Source: Trochalopteron elliotii (lineage: Eukaryota > Chordata > Aves > Passeriformes > Leiothrichidae). Taken from it: a stretch of DNA of 64,000 nucleotides. Below, in pieces: positions 36,019-47,938 of the stretch. The notes beneath the pieces are model-generated. The model was not told the origin of the DNA. It was given only the letters and a program-made list of their open reading frames with translations, and made no database searches. How positions within the stretch are numbered: the first letter of the stretch is position 1; each line of letters begins with the position of its first letter. The stretch lies in the NCBI GenBank assembly GCA_024734555.1, contig JANPWX010000127.1:102877-166876 (forward strand), given 5' to 3'. The position numbers were made by a program, and so were the translations under genes.

Positions 36019-37734
36019 AAGTTCATATCTCACACCCAGGCTGTTCTCAGCCCCTTCTTGGAGAGTCACCACCAGCCTCATCCCTGCCCACAGCTCCCAG
36101 CTGCCTCCCTTTTGGGCTGGAAATGCCTTTTATAGCTCAATTTTACATCAAACCAATCCTGAAACCAGCTCAAACCTGTCCCCAAGCCGTGCCTACAACT
36201 TGTGGCTTCCACTTGCATCCCTTCCAAAGGAGGGCAGCCAGGAATTGGCTCTTTTTGGAGGGGATTGTGCAGCTCCCAAAGCACTGGCAGCATGAATTTG
36301 GGGTGGGAAAGGACTGGCCAGGCTTGCAGGAGTTCAGTTCAAACAATTCACCAGGATATCTCGGTGTCTGCAGCCTCTCTATCTGCAATTAATTTGGGGA
36401 ATGGATAATTAAATGCTCTCAGGGCATGAGAAGGGATCTGGACAAGGCCTCGGGATCAGCTGAGAAAAATCAAATTATTTTAATTCACAAATCTTCACCT
36501 TCCTGAGGTGTATCCATGCCTCTGTCAGGATTTTTTTTTTGCACCCTGTGGTGTTTTTTGTGTCCACACTTGAGCCTGGAGCCCAGGGGGCAGGTTCCCA
36601 GTGAAACCAGGGCAGGGAAATTATCAAGTTATTATTTAGGGCCAGTTTTTTCAGAATAGAAGCTGCAGGGAAAACAAGCCCACTGCAGCTCTGGCCATGT
36701 CATTAGGCAGCAGACAGAGCTCTAATTTCTAATGTGGGGCTGCTGCAAAGCTGACAGGACACCCAAGGAAAACAGGATGACTGTGCAGATTCCTGCATGG
36801 AATAAATCCTGAATATCTTGGCAGGAAAAGATATCTCTGATTGAAGATGCAGGGTTTGCCTATAATACTGGGCTCAATTTGCAATCTGCAAACAATCTCA
36901 GCTCCTAACAAGGCAGTTCAGATCTTCATTTCGTGGAGGGTTTGCCCTGACTCATGCAAAGCTCTGAAATCCAATTTTTAATCAGCAGTTTCTGTGGCAG
37001 GCTGCTGATCAGGCTGGGAATCTCATCAGCACAGGGCTTCTTGTGAGATTTCCAACCCCTGATGGCAGAAAATCCCACAAGAAAGGAGCAGCTTCAGCCC
37101 AGCCAAACCCAGATGTTTCAGAGCCATGCAAAACCAAACACTAAAACACAGAGAACGGTTTTTTTTTTGGGGGGGTTTCTTTTTAACATGACCAGATCTC
37201 GTTGTGGTCCCTCTGCTTCAGCCACCACGACCTGATGAGGAATTGCCATTTCTCAGCAGCTCAGGCTGGTTTCTCATTTGGATAATGAGATTTCTTTGTG
37301 CTGAGCAGATCCTGTCCTGCCAAAATCGGGGCTGGGGGAGGGCTCCACACAACCCCCCAGTTCTCAGCCATGGCAGAAAGAAACCCCAAATGCAAACAGA
37401 GCTCAGCTCACCCTGCTATTAGTGGTCAAAAAAGGGGAGCAGCTGCAACATCGAGGTCTGATGTGGTCCCACTCGCTGCTGAGGAGGGTTAATTTTATTT
37501 TATTTTTCATTATTTTTTTTAAACAGTAAAGTGTAAAAAGTGACTTGGAGCTTTCTCTCTTTGGGCTGAGAAATCCCAAAGATCTTTAGTGCCCTCTACA
37601 GCCGCTCTGGATCCGTTCTCACCCTCTGGGCTCCTCTCAGTCTGTGCTCCTGCTCCTCTCCCAGTTCCTGGATCAAGAGATGTGCAGCCTTTTAAAGGAG
37701 TTTTCAGCACTGCATTCATTACCAGCCTTAATGG
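36019..37734. other. Unannotated noncoding sequence
   Basis: About 1.7 kb with no gene recognised. Overlapping short frames on both strands at 35948-36408 have no family resemblance. Confidence 0.45.
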
Positions 37735-38418
37735 TGTTATAAATGTATATTGTAAAGCTGGCTTTTGGCAAGGTGTGTGCTATATCAATAATAACGTTGT
37801 ATTAAGAATATAAGGTTTTTATTTCTGCTATTAGTAAAGAAAATTAGGCATAGTGGTAGTAGTTGATCTAGTATGCTTAAACTGTCTGTTTGGTGGGGAT
37901 AGCATCCAGTGAACATGGAAAGAAGACCCTGCTATTGACAAAATATCCTTAAACTGTCTGTTTGACCAAAATAACATCCAATAAACATGGAAAGAAGACC
38001 TTACTATTGATGTAATATGATTGAACTGTCTGTTTGGTGGGGATAACATCCAGTGAACACGTAGAGAAGACCCTGCTATTGATACACCAACTATCAGCAT
38101 CTCCCATCTGAAGAGAGTCTGGACCAAGGCCCAGGCTGGAGGTGACAATGAAGACACAGCCCAGAAACACACCTGCTCTAAAACAGGGGACCCAAGGGGG
38201 GACCATGCAAAACAGCTCCTGGAACATGGAAACTAGCTTATGGAAAAATATGAATATTCAACAGATTGATACAATAGAAAGGGGATTTAAAGAATGTCTC
38301 TGATACAGCAGGAGGTGGACTTGGCTGTACTTTGCCTTTTTCCTGTCTCCTAATTGTCTTACTTTCTATTAAACCTATCTCTTAAAATTTACACAGAAAG
38401 TGAACCTCGTTTTTCACA
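37735..38418 (+). mobile_element. Solo LTR, 684 bp, TGTTAT...TTCACA family, copy 1
   Basis: Begins TGTTATAAATG and ends TTTTTCACA, with a 4-bp duplication ATGG on each side (37731-37734 and 38419-38422). ATTAAA at 38368-38373 is a likely polyadenylation signal in the plus direction. A second copy on the minus strand (60257-60944) has the same ends and its own 4-bp duplication. Four-base duplications point to ERV1/gammaretrovirus-like elements. The U3 region carries three 72-bp direct repeats. No internal region remains. Confidence 0.93.
37876..38091 (+). repeat. Three 72-bp direct repeats in the LTR U3 region
   Basis: Units begin at 37876, 37948 and 38020 (period exactly 72). Each has AACTGTCTGTTTG, an AACATCCA-type phrase and GAAGACC...CTATTGA. 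Gammaretroviral LTRs often carry duplicated enhancer blocks in the same position. The triplication is shared by the copy near 60.6-60.8 kb, so it predates both insertions. Confidence 0.9.
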
Positions 38419-38948
38419 ATGGGCAACCCCAGCTTGTTCCCTGCTGATATATTTGCATTTTCTTTAGGTAAGAGAATGCCCCAAAGTCCAGCCCGTGCAG
38501 CTGGAGAGGTCCCAGCTTGTTCCATCCCCACCCCAGCTATGCACAGTGTGGTTTGTATCCCCCCCAAAAAATGCAACAAGAGGCACAATTCTGCTCCCTG
38601 CGTGCTCACACCTCATCTCTTCTGCCTGGAGCCAGCAGCCACTGATTGTGGAGAACTCAGGGAAAAGTCCTGAAAACCCCAAAATTTCTCTGCAGCCTCA
38701 GGGGTTTGCCCTGAGGGGTTACACGAGGCACAGTCAGAGATGGTTTGGGTTGAAGGATCAGCTCCTTCCAGCCCCCAAATCGGGGTCAGGGACATTTGGG
38801 CTGGTTTAAAACACAAAAATGAAAGCAGGGAGCACTTTCCATGGCCAAATGGCTGGGAGCTCTCTGCAGATTGCAAGGCTGATAAAGCTCTTGGATTGGG
38901 GAAAATAGGGATGGAGCTGTGGTGGGAGGTGGGATTGTGCTGAGCCTG
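38419..38948. other. Unannotated noncoding sequence with a CR1 trace
   Basis: No gene. About 38729-38795 resembles a diverged minus-strand CR1 3' end (AGATGGTTTGGGTTGAAGG, CTCCTTCCAGCCC, CAGGGACATT), with modest support. Confidence 0.4.
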
Positions 38949-39558
38949 CCAGAGCTGAAACATCATTTCACTCATCTTTTCCAGAGCTGAAACATCATTT
39001 CAGCCACCTTCTCCTGAGCTTGTCATAGCTAAAATATCATTTCACTCACCTTCTCCTGAGCTTGTCATAGCTAAAACATCATTTCACTCATCTTCTCCTG
39101 AGATTTCCAGAGCTAAAACATCATTTTACTCATCTTTTCCAGGGATGAAACATCATTTCAGCCACCTTCTCCTGAGATTTCCAGAGCTGAAACGTCATTT
39201 CATGCACATTCTCCTGACCTGCCACAGCTAAAACATCATTTCAGCCCCATTCTCCTGAGATTTCCAGAGCTAAAATATAATTTCATCCACTTTCTCCTGA
39301 GATTTCCAGAGTTAAACCATCATTTCTTCCAGCATTGCACCTGCTTACTTCTGAGCTTTTCAGAGTTAAAACATCATTTCATCCACATTCTCCTGAGTTT
39401 TCCAGAGCTAAAATATCATTTCATCCAGCATTTCATCCCTCTTCTCTTGAGCTTTCCAGAGCTAAAACATCATTTCATCCCTCTTCTCCTGAGATTTCCA
39501 GAGCTAATTCATGCCCATTCTCCTGACTAACCACAGCTAAAATATCATTTCTTTCCCA
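38949..39558 (+). repeat. Minisatellite, about 45-60 bp unit
   Basis: A dozen or so units built from AGAGCTAAAACATCATTTCA, a C(A/T)CCTTCTCCTGAG phrase and a TTTCCAGAG or TGTCATAG end. Units differ in length through loss of one part. Confidence 0.9.
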
Positions 39559-40509
39559 TCCCAAGGAGCTCCTGGATTAAGGGGGAATTTTCCATTTGCT
39601 AACAGGGGAACATCATCCTTTGACTGCTCCCAAAAAAATATCCCATGGAGGAGAAGTTCAGAGACAGGAGCCGAGCCACCTCAGCAGAAACTCCATAAGC
39701 TGAGGGGCTGCTAAACCCCTAAATAACAACAAATATTTTATTTACAGCTTATTTATTTAATTAAAATGACCCCCCAAGATGTTGGGGAGCAGCCCCTTCT
39801 TCAGCAGATGAATGAAAATGCCAGAAATAATCCCTGGGAACTCCCAGATATTTCAGCAAACCCTGGTGCTCCAAATGTTTTGTTCCATTATGTTTCATGC
39901 TCTGTTCTCACTTTTACAGTTTCCTGGAAAACCAAATTATTTATTCATTGGAGGAGACGGAGGCAAAAAAATAATAATAAAAAAAAAAAATTCAATTGAA
40001 AATATTATTTTCCCTGTGGTGTTTTCATTTCAAAGCCCAGTTTGATTTTGTGTTTGTGGATATGAAATAAAGCCTTGAAATGAAAACCTGTGTTTCATTT
40101 TGAAATGTCATCCTGGGCAACATTTTTAATGCAGAGATGGGAGTTTATTCCTGTGTTTAAAAAATATTCAAATGAGATTTTCCTGCTTCATTTTAAGCAC
40201 TTCAATTTTTCATCACCTCGTTTCCCTCATTGCTGACTCTTCCCTCCTCCTCTCCCCTCTGCTCATTCTTTGCTATGCACAAAACTGGCAAAAATGTAAA
40301 AATAATTCCCATTCCTGTTTTATTTTTTTTTTTCCAGACAGCACCATATTGAATATTTTCTCCATCCATAAAGGAGTGACAAGTGGGAAAAAGGGAATCA
40401 TTTAACTTTTTCCATATTTTCTCACTTTTTCACTTTCTGTTCTCCAGAACGATGAACTTTGCATTGGAAAAATACAAGGAGTGAGTGAGGCATTCCTAAA
40501 ATCAGGATT
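39559..40509. other. Unannotated AT-rich noncoding sequence
   Basis: A-rich run at 39966-39990 and T run near 40321-40333. No gene recognised. Confidence 0.45.
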
Positions 40510-41232
40510 TTTCCAGCTGGGATCTGAGCATTACCAGTCCCTACTCCCAGACTTAGTTCAGGAAGTTTCCAGTTTGGAGCTGGAATATAACCAGTCCCTA
40601 TTCCCAGGTTTTCACCAGGAAATTTCCAGTTTGGAGTTGGAGTATACCCAGTTCCTATTCCCAGTTTTACTCCAGGGTATTTCCAAGATATTTCCAATTG
40701 GGATCCTGAGCATTACCAGCCCCTTTTCCCATTCCCCAGCCCCTTTTCCTCCAGGTTTACTCCAGGATATTTCCAGTTGGAATCTGAACATAACCAGTCC
40801 TTACTCCCAAGTTACTCCAGAATATTTCCAGGATATTTCTATCTGGGAGCCTGAACATAACCAGCCCCTATTCCCAAATTACGCCAGAATATTCCAGGAC
40901 ATTTCCATCTGGGAGCCTGAACATAACCAGTCCTTATTCCCATATTTATTCCAGGAAATTTCCAGTTTGGAGCAGGAATATAACCAGTCCCTACTCCCAG
41001 GTTTATTCCAGGATATTTCCAGTTGGGATCTGAACATAACCAGTCCCTATTCCCAGGTTTTCACCAGGAAATTTCCAGTTTGGAGTTGGAATATAACCAG
41101 TCCCTACTCCCAGGTTTACTCCAGGGTATTTCCAGTTGGGATCCTGAACATAACTGGTCCCTATTCCCAAATTTACTGCAGGATATTTCCAGTTTGGAGC
41201 TGGAATATTACCAGTCCCTACTCCCAGGTTTC
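40510..41232 (+). repeat. Minisatellite, 57-60 bp unit
   Basis: About twelve units with ACCAGTCCCTATTCCCAG, then TTTACTCCAGGATATTTCCA, then GTTGGGATCTGAACATAA or a GTTTGGAGCTGGAATATAA alternative. The two alternative endings are intermixed. A 271-codon plus frame results because many units are 57 bp (19 codons) without stops; the peptide has no known relative and shifts phase between units. Confidence 0.92.
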
Positions 41233-41839
41233 CACCCCCCCCACACAAGTTGTGATGGAGGGCACAAGTGTGGAGGGACTGGTGACAATAAAATGAGATT
41301 AAGCTGGAGCCTTGTCTTCGCTTCCTGATGGAAAAGGAAAATCCCCTGGAGGACGAGGGAAAAATCCAGCTGGGAAACGTTCCAGGGGCCTTGGAGCCGT
41401 ATCAGGTACCAAGGAAAGGATGACAGAGACCATAAACCTCTGACAGGCACATCTGGGTGGGGGCAGAGCCACTTTATCATCCAGGAGTGATGGGCAGAGT
41501 CTCTGTTTCTGTTATTTCACATGTCCCTGAAAGCCAGAGGAGAATCCAGCGTGATTTGGGAGGAGAGAGCTAGGAGGGAAGGAATGTCAGGCTCCAGGTT
41601 GGTTTTCTCCCCCATAAACTCAGCCCTTCCACTCTCCTGTGCTTTGTTCAGCCCCTGCTCACAGGAATAAAGAGCTCTTTGCTCCTGGTGGGGCTGATTT
41701 TCCAGCCAGTTCCTAGAAAATAAACAGATTTTCTCTTCTGCATAATTGATCTGCCGGGTCGGGAGCTGGTTTGGCACCACGGGAGGAGCTGGCTCAGGGT
41801 TCACTTTGGGGTTTGCACAGGAATTAAAACCAGCTCCAA
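41233..41839. other. Unannotated noncoding sequence
   Basis: No gene or repeat recognised; a 151-codon minus frame (41517-41972) runs into the CR1 tail and has no family similarity. Confidence 0.45.
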
Positions 41840-41950
41840 GCTGTGCCCCAGCCCTGGAATGGGGCTTGGAGCAGCCTGGGACAGTGGAAGGTGGGAACTG
41901 GGTGGGTTTAAGGCCCCTCCCATCCCAAACATTCCACGATTCCGTGACTT
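41840..41950 (+). mobile_element. CR1 LINE 3' end fragment
   Basis: Contains GGGGCTTGGAGCAGCCTGGG, ACAGTGGAAGGTGGGAACTG, then a TTTAAGGCCCCTCCCATCCC block and an ATTCCACGATTCCGTGA tail. This is the CR1 3' end in the plus direction. Confidence 0.8.
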
Positions 41951-42042
41951 TGTGAGCACAGAACCCCTTCACTCCTCGAGATCAATCACTGCTCGCAGGG
42001 AGCAACATCCCCAAAGCCCATCCAAGCCATCCCTCTGTGCTT

Positions 42043-42262
42043 TTCACCTCTTGGATTCTCTCCCTGTTTTGTTGAGCTCTTAATATATTTAAATTCATGC
42101 CTCATTAAATTGGCCCTGTGTCCTGCAGGGGCTGAAGTCACACGCAGCAATCCCAAATGAAGGTGCCTGACACTACTGCTAATTGCCCAGGGAAATGTTT
42201 ATTTTCAGGATTTTAACTTCATTTTTTGATGATTTTAATTTCATTTTTTGATGGTTTTGTAG
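42043..42262 (+). repeat. Local direct duplication, copy 1 (partner 45872-46090)
   Basis: About 200 bp matching 45872-46090 at roughly 90%. Shared phrases include GTTGAGCTCTTAATATATTT, AATTCATGCCTCATTAAATT and GTGTCCTGCAGGGGCTGAA. It ends in the same TTTTTTGATGATTTTAATTTC run from which the array at 46 kb expands. Confidence 0.85.
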
Positions 42263-44529
42263 AAAGCCAACACAGCCTCCAGACCTCAGCAAAGCATCTC
42301 CAGAGCAGAGGAGAAATGCTCTGGAACAGAATTGAAAAGAAGAGAAAAACATCCTGCCCTGTCCTGTTCTGTCCTGTCCTGTCCTGGACAGGCTCAGGGA
42401 CAGAATTTCCTGTGCAAAAACAGAGGAAGAAAATGAAAGGAGCAACTCCAAGCTCTGAACTGGATGCAGCAGGGAGTGCTTCTGTTTTAATAACCCCCAG
42501 TCCACTGTGCAGACAGGGCAGTGACTCCAGGATCCATCACTTTGGGAATTTCCCCAGCCCAGGGCTCTGCCTGTCCCTCTGCCTGGGCCTGACTCGGTTT
42601 AACCAACCTTGACACTTAAAGGCCAAAAAATTAATCTTCCAAGGACAAGATGGCCAAGATGACTAAATTATGGCCTCTTCATTATCTTTAGGTACCTGCT
42701 CAGGACAGATGAATTGCCTCCAAGTCAGGGCAGAAAATCCTCCAGGGGGTGAGCAAAGAATAATGTGCAAACACTGACTGAGAACATGAATGTGCACCAA
42801 AGGAAAAAGGGAAAAACACACATCCCATTCCTTTTTTCCTTTCCCCCCACTCATTCTGTTTCCTTTATGTGCAGTGCTTGAGGGCTGCTGGTGGGAGATG
42901 GAGACATTTATTAATTCTCCTTGCAGGAAAATAAACAGTGATCTCCATCCTCAGGGGTTTGGAGTCTGCTCTCAGCTGTCCCTGGGGAATCCTCCTGCCC
43001 TGCCTGATGGGCTCTGAGCAGAGCTGATCCATTTAGGGGAGACCAGATCGTTTTCTAAAGCCTCATTTAGACTCCTCTACACACACAAAAAAAAACCCAA
43101 AAACCCAGGGCCCTGTCACGATGAAGAGATTTCAACCCCTTCAAGCTCCTTCAGCTTTATTTCTCGTGGCTGATTTAAAATGCAGGGCTGGGTTGGAGAA
43201 AGGAGAGGAGAGGGAAAGGAAGGAAGGGAAGGAAATAGCACAGGAGCTGATTTGCCAGAGCTGCATGAAATGATGGATTTTAAAAGTCCATTTCAAAGAA
43301 AGTGGGGGAACTTTTTTAGAACAAGTGTCTGCCATAAAAAAAGGGAGAAGGGAAAAAAGACATTATCTGGTCTGGTAGTTTTCAGGAAGTTGTGGTCCCA
43401 ATTCCCTAAAAATAAAATTCCTCTATGATCACCACTTTGCTTATTCCTTCTGTTAGAGCAGCACTCTGAAAACATCAGCAGGATTTGGGATCCTGTTGTA
43501 AAACCAGATTGCCCAGAGCTGGTGATGGACTAAATCTGCAGCAGGGTGTGAACACAAAAAATCCCCTCCAGAAGAGGCTCAGCAGCTCAGAGCTTGTTTT
43601 TAATCTCAGTTTCAGCTGAAAAATGCAAACCTGATTGTTATTTGTGGACCCAAATGTGCCAGAAAGGTTTGGTTTGGTTTTATGGGAGAAGTCCAGCTGT
43701 GAAAAGAGCAAAATTTTGGTTTTGTTAAGGTTTGACCTCTCTCATCCCCAGCTCCACATTGGAATAGAGATGATGGCAGAACAAAACTGGCCAGGGATGA
43801 TTTGACAGCAGCAAGGAGAGCCCGTGACCCATCCTGGTGAACATGGAAGGGAATTCCCAAGTGGGAAATTTTCCAGGATGAAAGTTTCCAGCCCAATCCA
43901 GCCCTGCTGGAAACCACCACCAGCCAGAGGAGGCTAAAGTGGAAGCTCATAAAATAAGAAGAGATTAAAGAGCATCTCAAGAGCAGAATGAGCTCTCCTC
44001 CCTCCTTATTCATGGAGGAGTTTCATGTTTAATATCCATGGATTTATTCCTGAGTTCCCTGTCCAGGACACCTCCCAGCTGCCAGCCTGGGCAGGAAAAT
44101 CAGCCCATCTTTCTAGTAAAAGGCTGATTTTCTGGTAATGCCATTAAAGAGGATATTTTGGAAACAATAAGTAATCTGTTCCCTGGGATATTTGCACACT
44201 GAAATTCCTTTTCCCTTCCCTGATTTTTTTTTTTTTTAAATAAGGAAGAAAACTGAATTGCTGTGGATAATCTAAAGCTGACCTGGCTAATTTATGGCGG
44301 ATAAAATGATTGGTGTGGAGCCCATCTCAGGGAGTTTTGTCTTTTCTGGGGCACAACTTCAACAGGGAAAATTTAGTGCAGCTCTGAAATCAGCAGAGCA
44401 AAGACATGGTCCTATAAATTTAAGGACACTGAAATATTCCATAATATTTCAAACCCTTTTGGAGCCTCCAGGAGCAGAAAGGGATGGAGCTGATTTGGGA
44501 GCCTCTCTGAAATGATGGAACGACCCCAG
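42263..44529. other. Unannotated noncoding sequence
   Basis: A short (TCCTG)n run at 42357-42387. Otherwise no gene or repeat recognised over 2.2 kb. Confidence 0.45.
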
Positions 44530-44729
44530 TTTGGGCTCATCAGGGATCAGAACCAGCAATGATTTCCTTTTTGGGCTCATCAGGGATCAGAACCAGGAAT
44601 GATTTCCTTGTTGGGCTCATCAGGGATCAGAACCAGCAATGATTTCCTTTTTGGGCTCATCAGGGATCAGAACCAGCAATGGTTTCCTTTTTGGGCTCAT
44701 CAGGGATCAGAACCAGCAATGGTTTCCTT
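44530..44729 (+). repeat. Minisatellite, exactly 40-bp unit, five copies
   Basis: Copies start at 44531, 44571, 44611, 44651 and 44691. They share GGGCTCATCAGGGATCAG and AACCAGCAATG, with only a few substitutions, so this is one of the younger arrays in the window. Confidence 0.96.
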
Positions 44730-44900
44730 AAGCAGAGGAAGGAAATCTCTGCTGCAGGATCTGCCTGGGATGGGACATCAGGGTCCTGTTTGTGGAGCAG
44801 AGCAGAGCCCTGAGGGCCACGTCCCAAAGAGAGAACTCCAGGAGCTGTGGGGTGATGGAATTGTGCCTGTTCACCCCAACATCCTGTCACAGTGAGGAGA

Positions 44901-45202
44901 TGCAGCCCTTGTTCTGTGCCTGAGGTGTTTTGGGTTTCTGAAATTCCTTTCCCAGAAAATTTTCTGTAAACAGGAAAAATATTTTTGTAGCTGTAACTTT
45001 GTTATTCACTCCTTTTCCTAGGAGGGACTTCCTGATGTCCCTCTGCTCTGACCAATGTGATTGAAGAGGTTTGTCTTTGTTTCACCATTCAGATTGATCT
45101 GTGTAGAATAGTGTAAAAGGGAGACGCATCCCAAAAATAAAAAAGTCATTTTCAACCTTCTAAAGTTCAAAGTCTGTGTCGTTGTGGTGCAAAACAGCAT
45201 CA
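44901..45202 (+). mobile_element. Solo LTR, 302 bp, ERVK-like family, copy 1
   Basis: Begins TGCAGCCC and ends GCATCA, with an exact 6-bp duplication AGGAGA on both sides (44895-44900 and 45203-45208). AATAAA at 45136-45141. It is homologous, in opposite orientation, to 59790-60099 (shared TTTCTGAAAT, TGATGTCCCTCTG and a TTGAAGA(A/G)GTTTG block). The last 48 bp and the following flank are duplicated at 47354-47495. Confidence 0.9.
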
Positions 45203-45290
45203 AGGAGATCCTTAAATTCAGCCTGAAATCCTCTGGATTTGATACTGGAGAAAACATAAAGCTGGAGGAACTTCAATCTGTGTGTTCTTG
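45155..45290 (+). repeat. Local direct duplication, copy 1 (partner 47354-47495)
   Basis: Covers the 3' 48 bp of the LTR at 44901-45202 and about 88 bp of flank. Matches 47354-47495 at above 90%. Because it crosses the LTR boundary, it happened after that LTR inserted. Confidence 0.88.
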
Positions 45291-45454
45291 TGACTAAAAC
45301 AACCTGGCGCAACCAGAATTTGGGCAGTAAAGAGAGGTAAAAATGAGATGCATAAGTTGTGCCAGTGTCAGATGCACCTCTGGATGCACCTGAATTTCGA
45401 ATTAATAATTCTGAATTACCAGAATGCTGCCTGGTAAAGAGTTCCTGTGAATAA

Positions 45455-45535
45455 AAAAAAAAAAGAAAAAAAAAAAGAAAAAATAAAAAAATAATAAAAA
45501 AGAAATTATAAAAAAATAAAAAATAATAAAAAGGT
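45455..45535 (+). repeat. A-rich low-complexity tract
   Basis: About 80 bases of A with scattered G and T. Confidence 0.92.
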
Positions 45536-45871
45536 GTTGAACTGGCTCTAATTTAGTGTCCAAGCAGCAGTTGCTGACAGCCATGCAGGCAGGGCCCATT
45601 GCAGAGGCTGTTTTTCATGGCTACAACCTCCTGTCCCAATTTTTGCAGGAGTGGAATTAAAAACTCTTCCCTGCTTTGTGGTGAGGACAGACAGATGCTT
45701 TCCTGCTTTAATTCCTGAGTGGCCAGAACATGCCCGTTGACATTTGGGCTTGATGTTTTAATTGGCTGATTTGAATAAAACTCAGACAGGTTGTGTTGCC
45801 CCGTTTGATTTCGTGTCTCCCGGCCCGGCAGCCAACACAAAGAAGACAGCGGGACAAGGAGGGGCGCTGAC

Positions 45872-46090
45872 TTTTCACCTCTCCCATTCTCTCCCCGTTT
45901 CGTTGAGCTCTTGATATATTTAAATTCATGCCTCGTTAAATTAGCCCCGTGTCCTGCAGGGGCTGAACTCACACGCAGCGATCCCAAAAGAGGGTGCCCG
46001 ACATTGCTGCTAATCGCCCAGGAAAATGTTTGTTTTCAGGATTTTTAACTTCATTTTTTGATGATTTTAATTTCATTTTTGGATGATTTT
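45872..46090 (+). repeat. Local direct duplication, copy 2 (partner 42043-42262)
   Basis: See the partner. Here the terminal TTTTTTGATGATTTTAATTTC phrase leads directly into a 1.1 kb array. Confidence 0.85.
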
Positions 46091-47196
46091 AATTTCATTT
46101 TTTTGATGATTTTGATGTTGTTGTTGGATGACTTAAGTGTTATTTTTTTTGATTCTTTTGATTTTATGTTTTGATGATTTTAATTTTATTTTTGATGATT
46201 TTGATGTTGTTGTTGGATGATTTAAGTGTTATTTTTTTGATTCTTTTGATTTTATGTTTTGATGATTTTAATTTCATTTTTTGATGATTTTGATGTTATT
46301 GTGGGATGATTTAAGTGTTATTTTTTTGATTCTTTTGATTTTATTTTTTGATGATTTCAATTTCATCTCTGGAGGGTTTTGATGTTATTTTTGGATGATT
46401 TAAACATTATTGCTTTATTATTTTAATTTTTGATGGTTTTGATGTCATTTTTGGAGGGTTTCGATGTTATTTTTGGATTATTTAAATTTTTTAATTATTA
46501 TTTTAATTTTATTTTTTGATGGTTTTGAGGTCATTTTTTGATGGTTTCAATGTTATTTTTTTATGGTTTTAGCGTTATTTTTTGATGGATCTGTTTCTCC
46601 CCCATATGCAGCTCCAAAGGTGAACCCTTTGTGGGCTGTGGGATGTGGCACTCAGCACTTCCCAGCAGTTGTGCTACCTGGGATTTTTTGATGAATTTAG
46701 TTTCATTTTTGATGGTTTTAATTTCATTTTTAAATGGTTTCAATTTTTTTAAATGATTTTAGTGTTATTTTTTGATGGTTTCGATGTTATTTTTGGGTTA
46801 TTTTAATGTTATTGCTTTCTTATTTTAATTTTATTTTTTGATGGCTTTGATGTCATTTTTTGATGATTTTGATTTTATTTTTTGATGGTTTTGATGCTAC
46901 TTTTTATTATTTTAATTTTATTTTTTGATGGTTTTGATGTAATTTTTTGATGGTTTCGATTTTATTTTTTAATTATTTCGATCTTATTTTTTAATTATTT
47001 CGATCTTATTTTTTGATGGTTTCGATGCAATTTTTTGATGGCTTTAATTTTATTTTTTAATTATTTCGATCTTATTTTTTGATGGTTTCAATGTTATTTT
47101 TTGATGGTTTCAATTTTATTTTTTAATTATTTCGATCTTATTTTTTTGATGGTTTCGATGTTATTTTTTGATGGCTTTGATGTTATTTTTTGATGA
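46040..47196 (+). repeat. T-rich minisatellite, TTTTTGATGG(A)TTT type, about 24-bp unit
   Basis: Dozens of degenerate units (TTTTTTGATGGTTTCGATG, TTATTTTTTAATTATTTCGA and variants) with no A/G-rich interruptions except 46585-46685. Strong strand bias: T and G on plus, very little C. A 100-bp non-array module at 46585-46685 (CAGCTCCAAAGGTGAACC, CAGCACTTCCCAG, GTTGTGCTAC) recurs at 47197-47272, so the array has a higher-order unit of about 600 bp. Confidence 0.92.
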
Positions 47197-47495
47197 ATCT
47201 GTTTTTTCCTCAGGTGCAGCTCCAAAGGTGAACCCGGGATGTGGCACCCAGCACTTCCCAGGGGTTGTGCTACAACCTTGGACAGCAGGAGGTGGTTCCA
47301 GAGTGTTCCCCAAACTGGGAAGGTCAGGCTGGACCAGTCCTGCCCATTCACAGCATCAACCTTCTAAAATTCAAAGCCTGTGTTGTTGTAGTGCAAAACA
47401 GCATCAAGAAGATCCTTAAATTCAGCCTGAAATCCTCTGGATTTGATACTGGAGAAAACATAAAGCTGGAGGAACTTCAATCTGTGTATCCTTGT
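47197..47495 (+). repeat. Composite duplicated module (46585-46685 copy plus 45155-45290 copy)
   Basis: Positions 47197-47272 repeat the module at 46585-46685. Positions 47354-47495 repeat 45155-45290, including part of the 44901 LTR. Only about 80 bp between them is not duplicated elsewhere. Confidence 0.85.
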
Positions 47496-47937
47496 GAAGA
47501 AAAAAAAAAAATCTGTGTATTCTTGAGAAGTGGCCCAGGAAGGGAATTTCCTCTCTCTGGGATGGTTTGGGAGGAATCTGACCTGGACCAGCTCTCAGAA
47601 AATGAGTTGCTGCTCCTCACTTCCAGCTGAGTCCTTCCAGCCCTTCCAGGATCCATCCCTGGGGGTGGAATTCTGCTGCTCCAAGGGGATGAGCCAGTTC
47701 TTGGTGCTGTCCCACCAGCCTGGGCCCAAAACCCGACTAAAATCCCATTTTTCATTTTATCTTTGGCTCAAACAAGCAAGAAACAAAACCAAACCCACGG
47801 CATTAAAAGCTCCCCACGCTATACTTCATACTAAATTTTATTTTTGGGGTGGGTTTTATCTAGAAATGCCTTCCTTGGCTCCCATTCAATTAAAAATTCA
47901 CCCAGACAGGTACAAATCCTACTGATTTTGGGGAGAA
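47496..47937. other. Unannotated noncoding sequence
   Basis: No gene recognised. An ambiguous base N is at 47938, at the left edge of the next array. Confidence 0.4.
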
Positions 47938-47938
47938 N

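Noticed and set aside
40481..41296. 271-codon plus-strand ORF
   Set aside because: Repeat-driven. The peptide changes phase between units, as expected for neutral array drift rather than a selected protein.
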